NCBI GenBank assembly: GCA_002338335.1
Contig: DDIC01000023.1
Span: 21,091-29,903 of the forward strand
Source: Bacteroidetes bacterium UBA1860
GTDB lineage: Bacteria > Bacteroidota > Rhodothermia > Balneolales > Balneolaceae
Length of the DNA stretch: 8,813 nucleotides
Direction of reading: 5' to 3'
Below are positions 1 through 7,185 of this stretch, piece by piece. The notes under the pieces were generated by a model. That model saw nothing but the letters and a program-made list of their open reading frames with translations. It ran no database searches and was not told the origin of the DNA. How positions within the stretch are numbered: position 1 is the stretch's first letter; every line of letters begins with the position of its first letter. The translations under genes and the position numbers were made by a program.

Positions 1-46
1 ACGACTCATAATCGTGAGGTCGGCGGTTCAATTCCGCCCCACGCTA
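1..46 (+). tRNA. tRNA with anticodon CAU (elongator Met or Ile2), 3' part
   Basis: The window opens inside a tRNA, in the 5' arm of the anticodon stem. The arm ACGA (1-4) pairs with TCGT (12-15) around the seven-base loop CTCATAA (5-11), which places anticodon CAT at 7-9. A short variable region follows. The T arm has a perfect 5-bp stem (GGCGG 22-26, CCGCC 34-38) around loop TTCAATT. The acceptor 3' strand is 39-45 and the discriminator is A46. The next bases are CTC, so CCA is not encoded and must be added after transcription. The anticodon stem lacks the three G-C pairs of initiator tRNA, so this is elongator Met or the lysidine-modified Ile2 isoacceptor. The missing 5' half is needed to choose between them. 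Confidence 0.88.
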
Positions 47-81
47 CTCATTCCCTTCTTTCTCTAATTATTGAGACGACT

Positions 82-1368
82 ATGAAGACGCTTCCCTTAC
101 TCTTTCTATCCATTCTATGTTCGCTTTCTACACAACTTTATGGACAGTCTATCTATATCCATGCGGGTCAGCTTATCGACGGTTATACAGACAATCCTTT
201 GCAAAATGTCACTGTGATCGTTGAAGATGGGCATGTTGTTTCGGTTGAGAAGGATTTCTTGAGTCCAGATAATGGTTCAGAAGTCCTTGATCTATCCAAT
301 CATACACTCATGCCTGGCTGGATTGACCTGCATGTTCACTTAGAAAATGAAACGAGTCCAACGAGATATCTTGATTCGTACAGGCTAAACGACGCTGATA
401 TAGCGTTTCAGTCGGCAGTTTATGCCGAAAAGACATTGATGGCAGGATTTACAACGGTACGTGATTTAGGTGGTACTGGGGTGAATATCGCATTGCGAAA
501 TGCTATTAATAAAGGATACACTCTTGGTCCTAGAGTGATCACAGTGGGAAAATCAATTGCTACAACTGGAGGTCATGCAGATCCAACGAATGGGTGGAAA
601 AATGAACTCATGGGTCGACCTGGTCCTCCTGAAGGAGTGATTAACGGACCTTTTGAGGCTAGAGAGGCTGTACGTCAACGATACAAAAATGGTGCAGACC
701 ATATAAAAATCACCTCTACTGGGGGTGTTTTGAGCGTTGCAAAATCAGGCCAAAACCCTCAGTTCCTGAATGATGAACTTGCCGCCATTGTAGAAACAGC
801 AAACGATTATGAAATGCACGTTGCTGCTCATGCGCATGGTGAGGAGGGCATGTTGCGTGCGGTGGAGGCTGGCGTGCGAACCATTGAGCACGGTACCTAC
901 ATGAGTGAGCGTGTAATGGATAAAATGATTGGGAAGGGTGCATATTACGTACCGACGATCTCAGCAGGTAATTTTGTCGCAGAAAAGGCTGAAATCGATG
1001 GATATTATCCTGAAATCGTAGTACCAAAAGCGAAGGCAATTGGACCCCAAATTACCAGCACGTTTGCTAAAGCATATTCCTATGGTGTACCCATAGCGTT
1101 TGGAACAGATGCAGGAGTGTTTCCTCACGGTGAGAATGCAAAAGAGTTTGGCTATATGGTTGAGGCCGGGATGCCGGTAATGGAAGTCATTCAAAGTGCC
1201 ACATCAATTGCTGCAAAGGTCTTAGGGCTTGAGGAGGAAATCGGGCATGTAGTTCCAGGCTTTATAGCTGACCTTGTGGCTGTTCCAGGAAATCCGTTTG
1301 AATCTATTGAGGTGATGGAGCGCCCATCTTTTATTATGAAAAGTGGCGTAATAATCACCCAACCATAA
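82..1368 (+). CDS. Secreted binuclear metal-dependent amidohydrolase (imidazolonepropionase/Xaa-Pro dipeptidase-like)
   Basis: This 428-residue protein is a complete amidohydrolase-superfamily enzyme. Residues 1-21 form a Sec signal peptide (Lys2, hydrophobic core, probable cleavage after the LYG near residue 21), so it should act in the periplasm. A small beta domain precedes a TIM barrel that carries every expected metal ligand: the HxH pair His84/His86 in the DLHVH motif, the probable carboxylated lysine Lys209 in HIKI, His250 in AAHAH, His270 in IEHG and Asp343 in GTDAG. The C-terminal GFIADLV stretch completes the beta domain. This pattern matches the subgroup containing imidazolonepropionase-like proteins and the Xaa-Arg/Lys/Pro dipeptidases, so a dipeptide or cyclic amide substrate is likely, but the substrate cannot be read from sequence. 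ATG at 82 is chosen because it gives the intact signal peptide. The gene starts 35 nt after the tRNA and ends 35 nt before aspS, so it may share their transcript. Confidence 0.9.
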   Translation: MKTLPLLFLSILCSLSTQLYGQSIYIHAGQLIDGYTDNPLQNVTVIVEDGHVVSVEKDFLSPDNGSEVLDLSNHTLMPGWIDLHVHLENETSPTRYLDSYRLNDADIAFQSAVYAEKTLMAGFTTVRDLGGTGVNIALRNAINKGYTLGPRVITVGKSIATTGGHADPTNGWKNELMGRPGPPEGVINGPFEAREAVRQRYKNGADHIKITSTGGVLSVAKSGQNPQFLNDELAAIVETANDYEMHVAAHAHGEEGMLRAVEAGVRTIEHGTYMSERVMDKMIGKGAYYVPTISAGNFVAEKAEIDGYYPEIVVPKAKAIGPQITSTFAKAYSYGVPIAFGTDAGVFPHGENAKEFGYMVEAGMPVMEVIQSATSIAAKVLGLEEEIGHVVPGFIADLVAVPGNPFESIEVMERPSFIMKSGVIITQP

Positions 1369-1403
1369 TGTTAACTGGAGTTAGTATCCACTAATTAGAA
1401 TTA

Positions 1404-3221
1404 ATGCTACTCAAACGAACCCACACATGTGGTGAATTGCGACTGGACGATCAATCCAAGGATGTTGTCATTAATGGATGGATTGACGGTCATCGTGATT
1501 TGGGGGGGCTTGTGTTTGCGGATGTCCGTGATCGTTATGGTGTGACGCAGATTGTGATTGATGAATCTGACGAGGCTATTTCTGACCAAATGATGCAGCA
1601 AGCGGCAAAACTCAGAGCTGAAGATGTGGTTGGATGTCGTGGCGTTGTGCGAGAGCGTGAATCAAAGAACCCCGAGTTACCTACTGGGGATATTGAAATT
1701 GTTGTCACCGAACTCGTTGTGTATTCAAAGTCCGATGTACCACCATTTGAGGTCAAAACGGACGTACAAGCATCAGACGACTTGCGACTACGATACCGCT
1801 ACCTCGATCTACGTCGTCAGCCCCTGCAGCAAAAGCTGCAATTGCGTTCGAGGGTTGCTCATGCTATTCGTGGTTTTTACCACCATCACGATTTTGCCGA
1901 GATTGAGACGCCTGTTTTGATGAAGTCCACACCCGAGGGTGCTCGTGACTATTTGGTGCCTAGTCGTGTGAATGCTGGAACCTTCTACGCATTACCCCAA
2001 AGTCCACAAACCTACAAGCAAATGCTGATGGTTTCTGGCTTTGATCGATATGTCCAAATTGTGAAATGCTTCCGGGACGAAGATTTACGTGCTGATCGAC
2101 AGCCTGAGTTTACCCAGGTCGATGTGGAAATGTCTTTTGTGGATGAGGAAGATATATATACGCTTCATGAAGGGTTAATGGGGCATTTGTGGTCCACCTT
2201 TATGGATGTTGAACTGCCTAAGACATTTCATCGGATGACCTATGAGGAGGCGATTCACTCCTATGGGTCTGATAAGCCGGATGTACGTTTTAATTCGCCC
2301 ATTGTGGATCTATCTGAAGCGCTCTCTTCTACTGGGTTTAAGCTATTTGATGGTGCTGTTGCCGCTGGGGGGCATGTTCTTGGTATTCGGATCCCTGGCC
2401 AGAGTGTCTTAGGGCGTGGAGCCTTGGATCGATTTATTGAGAAAGTGAAGCATGCGACGGGTGTCCCGGGTGTGATTTATGCGAAATGGACCGATGAGGG
2501 GCTGACCAGTAGTGTTGCTAAATTCCTTACGGAGGATCATCATCAGGCAATCATGGAGGCATCCGGAGCAGAAAAAGGGGATCTAGTCCTAATCCTTGCA
2601 GGCGAAGGGATGCAGCTTTTTTCCCACATGGGCACCATGAGGTTGCTTGCTGCAGATGAGTGGAACCTGCGCGAGACTCATCCATCCTCATTTGGGCCGT
2701 GGGCCTTTTGCTGGGTCACTGATTTTCCATTGGTAGAGTGGGACGAAGAAGAACAGCGCTATTTTGCGTTGCATCATCCATTTACGTCACCCTATCCTGA
2801 GGATGTTGCTCAATTGGAATCCGATCCTGGATCTGTAAGGTCCCGAGCGTATGATTTGGTCCTGAACGGTAGTGAAATAGGTGGAGGGTCTATCCGGATA
2901 CACGAGCAGGATATGCAGCGCAAGGTCTTTGACTTGCTCGGTATTGGAGAAAAAGAGGCGGAAGAAAAGTTTGGGTTCTTATTAAAGGCCTTTTCCTACG
3001 GAGCACCCCCTCATGGCGGAATTGCGTTAGGGCTGGATCGCATTTTAATGATTATGACGGGCGCCGATTCCATCCGTGAAGTGATTGCCTTCCCCAAAAA
3101 TCAGCGTGCACAAAGTTTAATGGATGCGTCACCAAGTCCTGTATCTACCGAACAAATAGATGAGCTTCATATTCGGCTGGCTGAGGGTGTGAAGCCCCAA
3201 GAGACCGACGAAGAGTCGTGA
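1404..3221 (+). CDS. aspS: Aspartyl-tRNA synthetase, bacterial type
   Basis: This cytosolic class II enzyme charges tRNA-Asp with aspartate using ATP. At 605 residues it has the usual bacterial length. Residues 1-110 are the N-terminal OB-fold anticodon-binding domain. The catalytic core begins near 130 (LRLRYRYLDLRR) and carries TPEGARDYLVPSR (176-188), ALPQSPQ (196-202) and motif 2, FRDEDLRADRQPEFTQ (223-238). The bacterial GAD insertion spans roughly 285-420. The core resumes with HHPFTSP (457-463), GGGSIRIH (493-500) and motif 3, ALGLDR (541-546). Leu33 in HRDLGG sits where non-discriminating bacterial enzymes usually have His, which suggests a tRNA-Asp-specific enzyme (inference). The start at 1404 aligns with the normal N-terminus. 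The leader is AT-rich, with the small palindrome TAATT-AG-AATTA (1392-1403) directly before ATG and no Shine-Dalgarno site. The stop overlaps the next gene's start. Confidence 0.98.
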   Translation: MLLKRTHTCGELRLDDQSKDVVINGWIDGHRDLGGLVFADVRDRYGVTQIVIDESDEAISDQMMQQAAKLRAEDVVGCRGVVRERESKNPELPTGDIEIVVTELVVYSKSDVPPFEVKTDVQASDDLRLRYRYLDLRRQPLQQKLQLRSRVAHAIRGFYHHHDFAEIETPVLMKSTPEGARDYLVPSRVNAGTFYALPQSPQTYKQMLMVSGFDRYVQIVKCFRDEDLRADRQPEFTQVDVEMSFVDEEDIYTLHEGLMGHLWSTFMDVELPKTFHRMTYEEAIHSYGSDKPDVRFNSPIVDLSEALSSTGFKLFDGAVAAGGHVLGIRIPGQSVLGRGALDRFIEKVKHATGVPGVIYAKWTDEGLTSSVAKFLTEDHHQAIMEASGAEKGDLVLILAGEGMQLFSHMGTMRLLAADEWNLRETHPSSFGPWAFCWVTDFPLVEWDEEEQRYFALHHPFTSPYPEDVAQLESDPGSVRSRAYDLVLNGSEIGGGSIRIHEQDMQRKVFDLLGIGEKEAEEKFGFLLKAFSYGAPPHGGIALGLDRILMIMTGADSIREVIAFPKNQRAQSLMDASPSPVSTEQIDELHIRLAEGVKPQETDEES

Positions 3222-4021
3222 GCACTTCGCCCACTCAGTCCGAAGTACAACGAGTGGTGGGATTGGATGGATGTCGTGCAGGATGGATAGCTATTTCGCT
3301 ATGGCTCCGCACCAACCCTGATGTTTCAACAACGAGTGAGGTAAGTCATGTGGAGTGGAGCCTGCTAATGGGGCAAGAGGATCTTTTTGATCTACTCCAG
3401 AACTGTCATCAAGCTTGGATCGATGTCCCTATAGGCCTAGCCTCATCTACGGATGTGGACGCACCCAAACGGGCGTGTGATCTTGCTGTGCGTGATGCTT
3501 TGGGATCCAAACGCTCCTCCATCTTTACGCCACCCATCCGCGAGGTACTTGATTTTGATTCTTATCACGAGGCAATGGAGCGCCAATACCAACTTATTGG
3601 TGCAAAATGCTCGATTCAAGCGTGGAATCTTACTCCAAAAATTCGTGAGATGGATGCTCTATGGGAGAGGCTTGAGCATGCTCAGGACAAAATCCATGAA
3701 GCTCACCCAGAATGGCAGTTTCTATGCTGGGTCAAAGGAGCTTCTGAGACCCCCCTTTACTCAAAAAAAACCAAGGAAGGACGCTCACAACGTCTTTCTA
3801 TATTGACACATCAAGGATTCTCGCAGGCCCCTAAGGTTTTTAGTAGTTGTATTACTCAAACAAACAGAAAGGATGTCCAGCCTGACGATGTCCTGGATGC
3901 CATGGCTATAGCATGGGGGAGTTATCAGGCGGTGAATGGAGCAGGAAGATCATTTCCTGAGGGTACACCACCTCGAGACGCAAAAGGAAGGCCTATGACC
4001 ATCCATTATGCAAAGCCATAA
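3218..4021 (+). CDS. DUF429 family protein, predicted RNase H-fold nuclease
   Basis: This 267-residue protein belongs to the DUF429 family (predicted RNase H-like fold), whose biochemical role is unsettled. Diagnostic stretches are VVGLDGCRAGW (13-23), WIDVPIGL (67-74), CDLAVRDALGSKRSSIFTPP (87-106, the family signature), AWNLTPKIREMD (135-146), EAHPEW (161-166) and QPDDVLDAMA (221-230). Asp17, Asp69, Glu161 and Asp224/Asp227 are candidates for the acidic metal-binding set of an RNase H fold (inference). The C-terminal GTPPRDAKGRPM is also typical. There is no signal peptide or membrane segment, so it should be cytosolic. It starts with GTG at 3218 inside the arrangement GTGA that contains the aspS stop TGA, a 4-bp overlap implying translational coupling. 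Its stop lies 9 bp from the stop of the convergent transhydrogenase gene, leaving no room for a separate terminator. Confidence 0.88.
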   Translation: MSTSPTQSEVQRVVGLDGCRAGWIAISLWLRTNPDVSTTSEVSHVEWSLLMGQEDLFDLLQNCHQAWIDVPIGLASSTDVDAPKRACDLAVRDALGSKRSSIFTPPIREVLDFDSYHEAMERQYQLIGAKCSIQAWNLTPKIREMDALWERLEHAQDKIHEAHPEWQFLCWVKGASETPLYSKKTKEGRSQRLSILTHQGFSQAPKVFSSCITQTNRKDVQPDDVLDAMAIAWGSYQAVNGAGRSFPEGTPPRDAKGRPMTIHYAKP

Positions 4022-4030
4022 AACGTGCGT

Positions 4031-5491
4031 CTAATCCTCGCTTGTATCGATGAGCTTGAGATTCTTTTCTAGTCGATTCAAGCCATGGAAAGCAGCCAAA
4101 CGGTAGGCTTCACTAAAGGTTGGATAATTCATCACGGACTGTGTGAAATAATCAATGGTCCCGCCATTTCCCATGACCGACTGCCCCGTATGAATTAAAT
4201 CTGTTGCGTGTTCACCCAGAATATGAACGCCAAGCAACTTGTGACTTTCTTTCTCAAAAACGAGTTTTAAGACCCCTAATTCCGTCCTCGAAACATCCGC
4301 CTGGGTCACTTTTTTATACTTTGCCCGTCCTACGGCAACATCAAAGCCACGCGTAATGGCTTCTTCTTCCGTAAGCCCAACGCCTGCAATTTCTGGGATG
4401 GAGTAGATCCCGTATGGAACTAACTGATTTTGTTCTGCATTAAATGCCGTGTCCCCTTGCATATGACACGCAGCCAAATAGCCTTGTACGAAAGAAGCAG
4501 AGGCGAAAGACGTTGTCCCCACGACATCCCCTGCGGCATAAATGGAAGGCTCGGCGGTCTGGTATCCTTCATTGACCAAAATGGCCCCTTTTTCATCGAG
4601 CTCGACACCTACATGCTCAAGCCCAAGTCCCTCTGTATTCGGTATGGTAGAGCCAGCATGCAGTACAAGATCTGTTTCTAGGATTTGAAGACGATCGGGT
4701 TCTGGTTCACTATGGAAACCAACCTCTGTACAGTTACGAAGTGGGTTTTTGGTAATGTGATCGATCGTAGCAGAGGTGAACAAACGTATGTCAAGGTGAT
4801 CGAGCACCTTCTGCATCTCCTTTTTGATCCGACGATCTAGAAATGATAGTAGCTCTGGCTTGCCACACAAAATAGCCACATGTGTCCCTAAAGAAGCAAA
4901 AATAGTCGCGAACTCATACGCATTTACAGTGTTGCCAACGATGGTCAGTCGACGTGGGATGTGCGTGAGTGTGAGGATCGCCCGTATGTCGAGGACGGTT
5001 GTTCCGTTGAGTTCAAATGTTTCGGGTAGAGGCTGACGACTGCCTGTAGCGAGTAGTATATGGGTTGCTTGCAATGTGGAGGTACTTCCATCAGCATGAG
5101 TAACGTCGATCGTATGGGGATCCTTCAGTGCGCCATGTCCTCGGATGATTTGCACATCATACCCCTCCAAATCCTCCATAATCTTCTGACCTTTGGACTC
5201 CAAAATGGATGATTTATACTGGATAAGGTCTTCCATTTGAAAACGCTCAAAGGGTTTGCGGCCCTTTTCGTCCCCAAACTGATTATGAAACTTGAAAATT
5301 GTTTTAGCGGCCTCTTTGAGAGCTTTACTTGGAACGGTACCAGTGTGAATCCATGTCCCACCTAACTCGTCACGTTGGGCTTCTACCACAACGACACGTT
5401 TATTCATTTTGGCAGCTTGGACGGCACATGAGTACCCTGCAGGGCCACTTCCGAGAACAATAAGGTCAAAATGATTGGAAGAGGTTGACAT
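4031..5491 (-). CDS. sthA: SthA-type soluble pyridine nucleotide transhydrogenase, atypical active-site loops
   Basis: This 486-residue flavoprotein of the pyridine nucleotide-disulfide oxidoreductase family should be cytosolic. SthA proteins transfer hydride between NADPH and NAD+. The N-terminal FAD Rossmann motif GSGPAG is at 14-19, a second FAD contact is ATGSRQP (148-154) and YAAGDV is at 318-323. The C-terminal dimerisation domain runs from about 355. Two features indicate SthA rather than lipoamide dehydrogenase. The redox CxxxxC is absent (GGTWIHTGTVPSK, 44-56, with Trp47 and Thr52 at the cysteine positions), and the catalytic HPT is replaced by NYPTFSEAYRLAA (455-467), as in E. coli SthA. 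Unusually, the NAD(P) glycine motif in the second Rossmann domain reads GNTVNAYE (186-193), where GxGxxGxE is expected. Its cofactor preference or activity may therefore differ, and a role other than transhydrogenase remains possible. It is divergent from sodA. Confidence 0.86.
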   Translation of the reverse strand: MSTSSNHFDLIVLGSGPAGYSCAVQAAKMNKRVVVVEAQRDELGGTWIHTGTVPSKALKEAAKTIFKFHNQFGDEKGRKPFERFQMEDLIQYKSSILESKGQKIMEDLEGYDVQIIRGHGALKDPHTIDVTHADGSTSTLQATHILLATGSRQPLPETFELNGTTVLDIRAILTLTHIPRRLTIVGNTVNAYEFATIFASLGTHVAILCGKPELLSFLDRRIKKEMQKVLDHLDIRLFTSATIDHITKNPLRNCTEVGFHSEPEPDRLQILETDLVLHAGSTIPNTEGLGLEHVGVELDEKGAILVNEGYQTAEPSIYAAGDVVGTTSFASASFVQGYLAACHMQGDTAFNAEQNQLVPYGIYSIPEIAGVGLTEEEAITRGFDVAVGRAKYKKVTQADVSRTELGVLKLVFEKESHKLLGVHILGEHATDLIHTGQSVMGNGGTIDYFTQSVMNYPTFSEAYRLAAFHGLNRLEKNLKLIDTSED

Positions 5492-5633
5492 AATGAGAGG
5501 GTTGGTGAATGCTTGCTAGCGTGGATGCTGGAAGTAAATAATACCTTTTAAAAAGATAAGGGAACGTGGACAACTTGACACTCGTTTTTTACCTTATACC
5601 AGTTAGTTAAAACAACTCAATAATTCTACGATT
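5492..5633. promoter_or_regulatory. Divergent control region between sthA and sodA
   Basis: This 142-bp AT-rich gap must hold the promoters of both sthA (leftward) and sodA (rightward). On the plus strand there is a perfect TTGACA (5575-5580), but the only nearby -10-like hexamer, TATACC (5595-5600), is 14 bp away, which is short for a sigma-70 pair. No convincing Bacteroidota TAnnTTTG element was found. The hexamer ATAAGG (5556-5561) is inverted at CCTTAT (5592-5597), and TACCTT occurs directly at 5542-5547 and 5590-5595. These could be operator half-sites or chance in AT-rich DNA. Neither gene has a Shine-Dalgarno sequence. Confidence 0.45.
5545..5573 (-). promoter_or_regulatory. Possible sthA promoter (-35/-10 pair)
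   Basis: Read on the minus strand, TTGTCC (5568-5573) and TAAAAG (5545-5550) each match four of six consensus bases and are 17 bp apart. This would give a leader of about 45-50 nt before the sthA ATG. The match is weak, and Bacteroidota-type promoters do not follow this consensus, so this is only a candidate. Confidence 0.2.
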
Positions 5634-6242
5634 ATGGCTTTTACACTCCCCGACCTCCCATATGCATATGATGCTTTAGAGCCCCATTTTGATGCCAAAA
5701 CAATGGAAATTCACCACACGAAGCATCACGCTGGGTATGCCGCGAAGGTGAGCGCCGCCCTTGAAGGACATGCCTTGGCAGAAAAGCCCATCGAAGAGGT
5801 ATTGCAAAACCTTGACAGTGTTGACACTTCGATTCGTCAAGGTGTAATCAATAATGGCGGTGGATATGCCAATCATAATTTGTTTTGGACGATTCTATCT
5901 CCAAACGGTTCCGGATCCCCTGCAGGCTCTTTAGCTGAGGCGATCGATGCTGAGTTTGGGTCCTTTGAGGCATTCAAAGAGGCCTTTGCCAATGCGGCAG
6001 CGACAAGTTTTGGTTCTGGATGGGCTTGGCTAGTGGTAGACGGACAAGGCAAACTTCATGTCACATCAACTGCGAACCAAGACAGCCCCATTATGGATGG
6101 ACATACGCCTATTCTGGGTCTAGACGTGTGGGAACATGCCTACTATTTGCATTACCAAAACCGTCGTCCCGATTATATCTCTGCGTTTTGGAATGTGGTG
6201 AATTGGGAGCAAGTCCAAGCATACTACGACGCTGCGCTGTAA
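5634..6242 (+). CDS. sodA: Superoxide dismutase, Mn-type (Fe/Mn family)
   Basis: This cytosolic enzyme converts superoxide to oxygen and hydrogen peroxide. It is full length at 202 residues with no signal peptide. The metal ligands are His27 (in MEIHHTKHH), His81 (in NHNLFW), Asp164 and His168 (in the DVWEHAYY signature). Second-shell residues His31, Tyr35 and Glu167 are present. Gly77 in NNGGGYANH and Gln149 in TANQDSP are the pattern of manganese enzymes; iron enzymes typically have AAQVWNH and place the glutamine on the first of these loops. Cambialistic use of iron cannot be excluded by sequence. ATG at 5634 gives the standard N-terminus, FTLPDLPYAYDALEP. It is divergently transcribed from sthA, so the two may be co-regulated in redox stress. 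It converges on the lipoprotein gene downstream, and I see no hairpin terminator in the 79-bp gap. Confidence 0.97.
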   Translation: MAFTLPDLPYAYDALEPHFDAKTMEIHHTKHHAGYAAKVSAALEGHALAEKPIEEVLQNLDSVDTSIRQGVINNGGGYANHNLFWTILSPNGSGSPAGSLAEAIDAEFGSFEAFKEAFANAAATSFGSGWAWLVVDGQGKLHVTSTANQDSPIMDGHTPILGLDVWEHAYYLHYQNRRPDYISAFWNVVNWEQVQAYYDAAL

Positions 6243-6269
6243 TCTGGAGAAGTCTGTAACGACGCTGCG
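6226..6269 (+). repeat. 11-bp direct repeat spanning the sodA stop codon
   Basis: ACGACGCTGCG occurs at 6226-6236, in the last codons of sodA, and again at 6259-6269, in the convergent gap. The copies are exactly 33 bp apart, so both are read in the same frame. The shorter word CTGTAA also repeats, at 6237-6242 and 6254-6259. It may be a relic of a small tandem duplication. Confidence 0.5.
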
Positions 6270-6321
6270 TGGGATAGAAACTGCAATCCAAACAAAGCGA
6301 CGTACGATAGACAAACAACGC

Positions 6322-7185
6322 CTACTTTAGCGTAAACCACACCTCGGTTTCGCCAAGGGACCGCCGAATGGCATGCCCTTGGTCGGTAGGGGTACGACGA
6401 TGGGGGCGACGTCCATAGCCACCATATCCATAGCCTCCACGTCCATAACCTTGCCCTTGCCCCACTCTTGACGAGGGCTGGGTAATGTCTTCGTCACTGC
6501 GAAACACAAACATGGGGGGTTCAATGGCAATCCCCATGACGAGTTCACCCGACTCCACCTGAAATGGCGCGGTACGGTCCAGGGGAATCTTCCATTCCAA
6601 GGATAAACCCGTTTGTACGGTGTCTAATCCTATCACCGTACCCTCAGATTGTACCATCGATAATGGAACATTGGCAGCATCCTGAGTCGATTTCTTATCG
6701 TATTTCTCCTTGAGGGTAGCTGTTTCGTAAATCCTTGGCTCACTTGCCTGGAGATCATCAATGTTTTCTTTTTTGCCAAGCCACTCTTTGTCTCGCAAAA
6801 AATCGTCATAGAAACTTGGATTATCCCTCAGCAGATTGAAGGTGCCCGAAGGATAGGTAACACCTCGGGCTTCGGGATTTTCTTTGTCAGAGCTCAAATA
6901 AAGAGTGAGTCCCGAGCGTTTAACGGCCTCCTGTAGAAAAGGGCTGGCTACGTTGATATACACATATAGAACGTCCCCGGTTGGATTTTTGGACGCGTAG
7001 ATATGGAATCTGTCATCCATCAATAACCGAGTAGATTCTAGATCCCACTCAGCAGGCTCGCCATCCATTATCATGGGGGCGTCCATGGTGGATAATGAAG
7101 CCGTATTTTGACTCCCTGAGCAGCCTATCAATCCGAGTGTGATTAAGGCAAAGGCAAATGATTGCAAAAGAGTGCGTGGTTTCAT
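6322..7185 (-). CDS. Putative lipoprotein with CBM9/DOMON-like domain and Gly/Tyr/Arg-rich tract
   Basis: I do not recognise a named family for this 287-residue protein. The start MKPRTLLQSF with a hydrophobic stretch leads to a lipobox LIGC with acylated Cys22, so it should be membrane-anchored. Residues after Cys22 (SGSQN) lack the acidic surface-export signal described in Bacteroidota, so a periplasm-facing location is favoured. MIMDGEPAEWD (38-48) and DVLYVYINV (71-79) resemble the opening of CBM9/DOMON-like beta-sandwich domains (IDG-x-EW followed by an observed-in-strand motif), but no ligand can be assigned. LSLEWKIPLD (194-203) near the end of that domain fits the same fold. Residues 241-265 are low complexity, alternating Gly, Tyr and Arg, then a basic HRRTP segment and a final strand EVWFTLK. 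ATG at 7185 gives the complete lipoprotein signal. It lies between sodA (convergent) and the bacilliredoxin gene (divergent). Confidence 0.8.
   Translation of the reverse strand: MKPRTLLQSFAFALITLGLIGCSGSQNTASLSTMDAPMIMDGEPAEWDLESTRLLMDDRFHIYASKNPTGDVLYVYINVASPFLQEAVKRSGLTLYLSSDKENPEARGVTYPSGTFNLLRDNPSFYDDFLRDKEWLGKKENIDDLQASEPRIYETATLKEKYDKKSTQDAANVPLSMVQSEGTVIGLDTVQTGLSLEWKIPLDRTAPFQVESGELVMGIAIEPPMFVFRSDEDITQPSSRVGQGQGYGRGGYGYGGYGRRPHRRTPTDQGHAIRRSLGETEVWFTLK

Noticed and set aside
61..76. TCTC/GAGA inverted repeat after the tRNA as a terminator
   Set aside because: The stem is only 4 bp, AT-rich in the loop, and has no T-run after it.
716..1039. 107-codon minus-strand open frame opposite the amidohydrolase
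   Set aside because: Its sequence is rich in His, Pro, Arg and Gln as expected for an antisense shadow, and the plus strand here encodes the metal ligands His250 and His270.
1624..1920. 98-codon plus-strand open frame inside aspS
   Set aside because: It lies wholly within the conserved aspS coding region in another frame, starts at no ribosome site and encodes no recognisable domain.
4022..4030. Terminator between DUF429 and sthA
   Set aside because: Only 9 bp separate the two convergent stop codons, and no hairpin with a T-run is visible there.
5595..5600. TATACC as -10 of a sodA promoter with TTGACA 5575-5580
   Set aside because: The spacer is 14 bp, too short for a standard sigma-70 promoter, so it is mentioned only within the control region.
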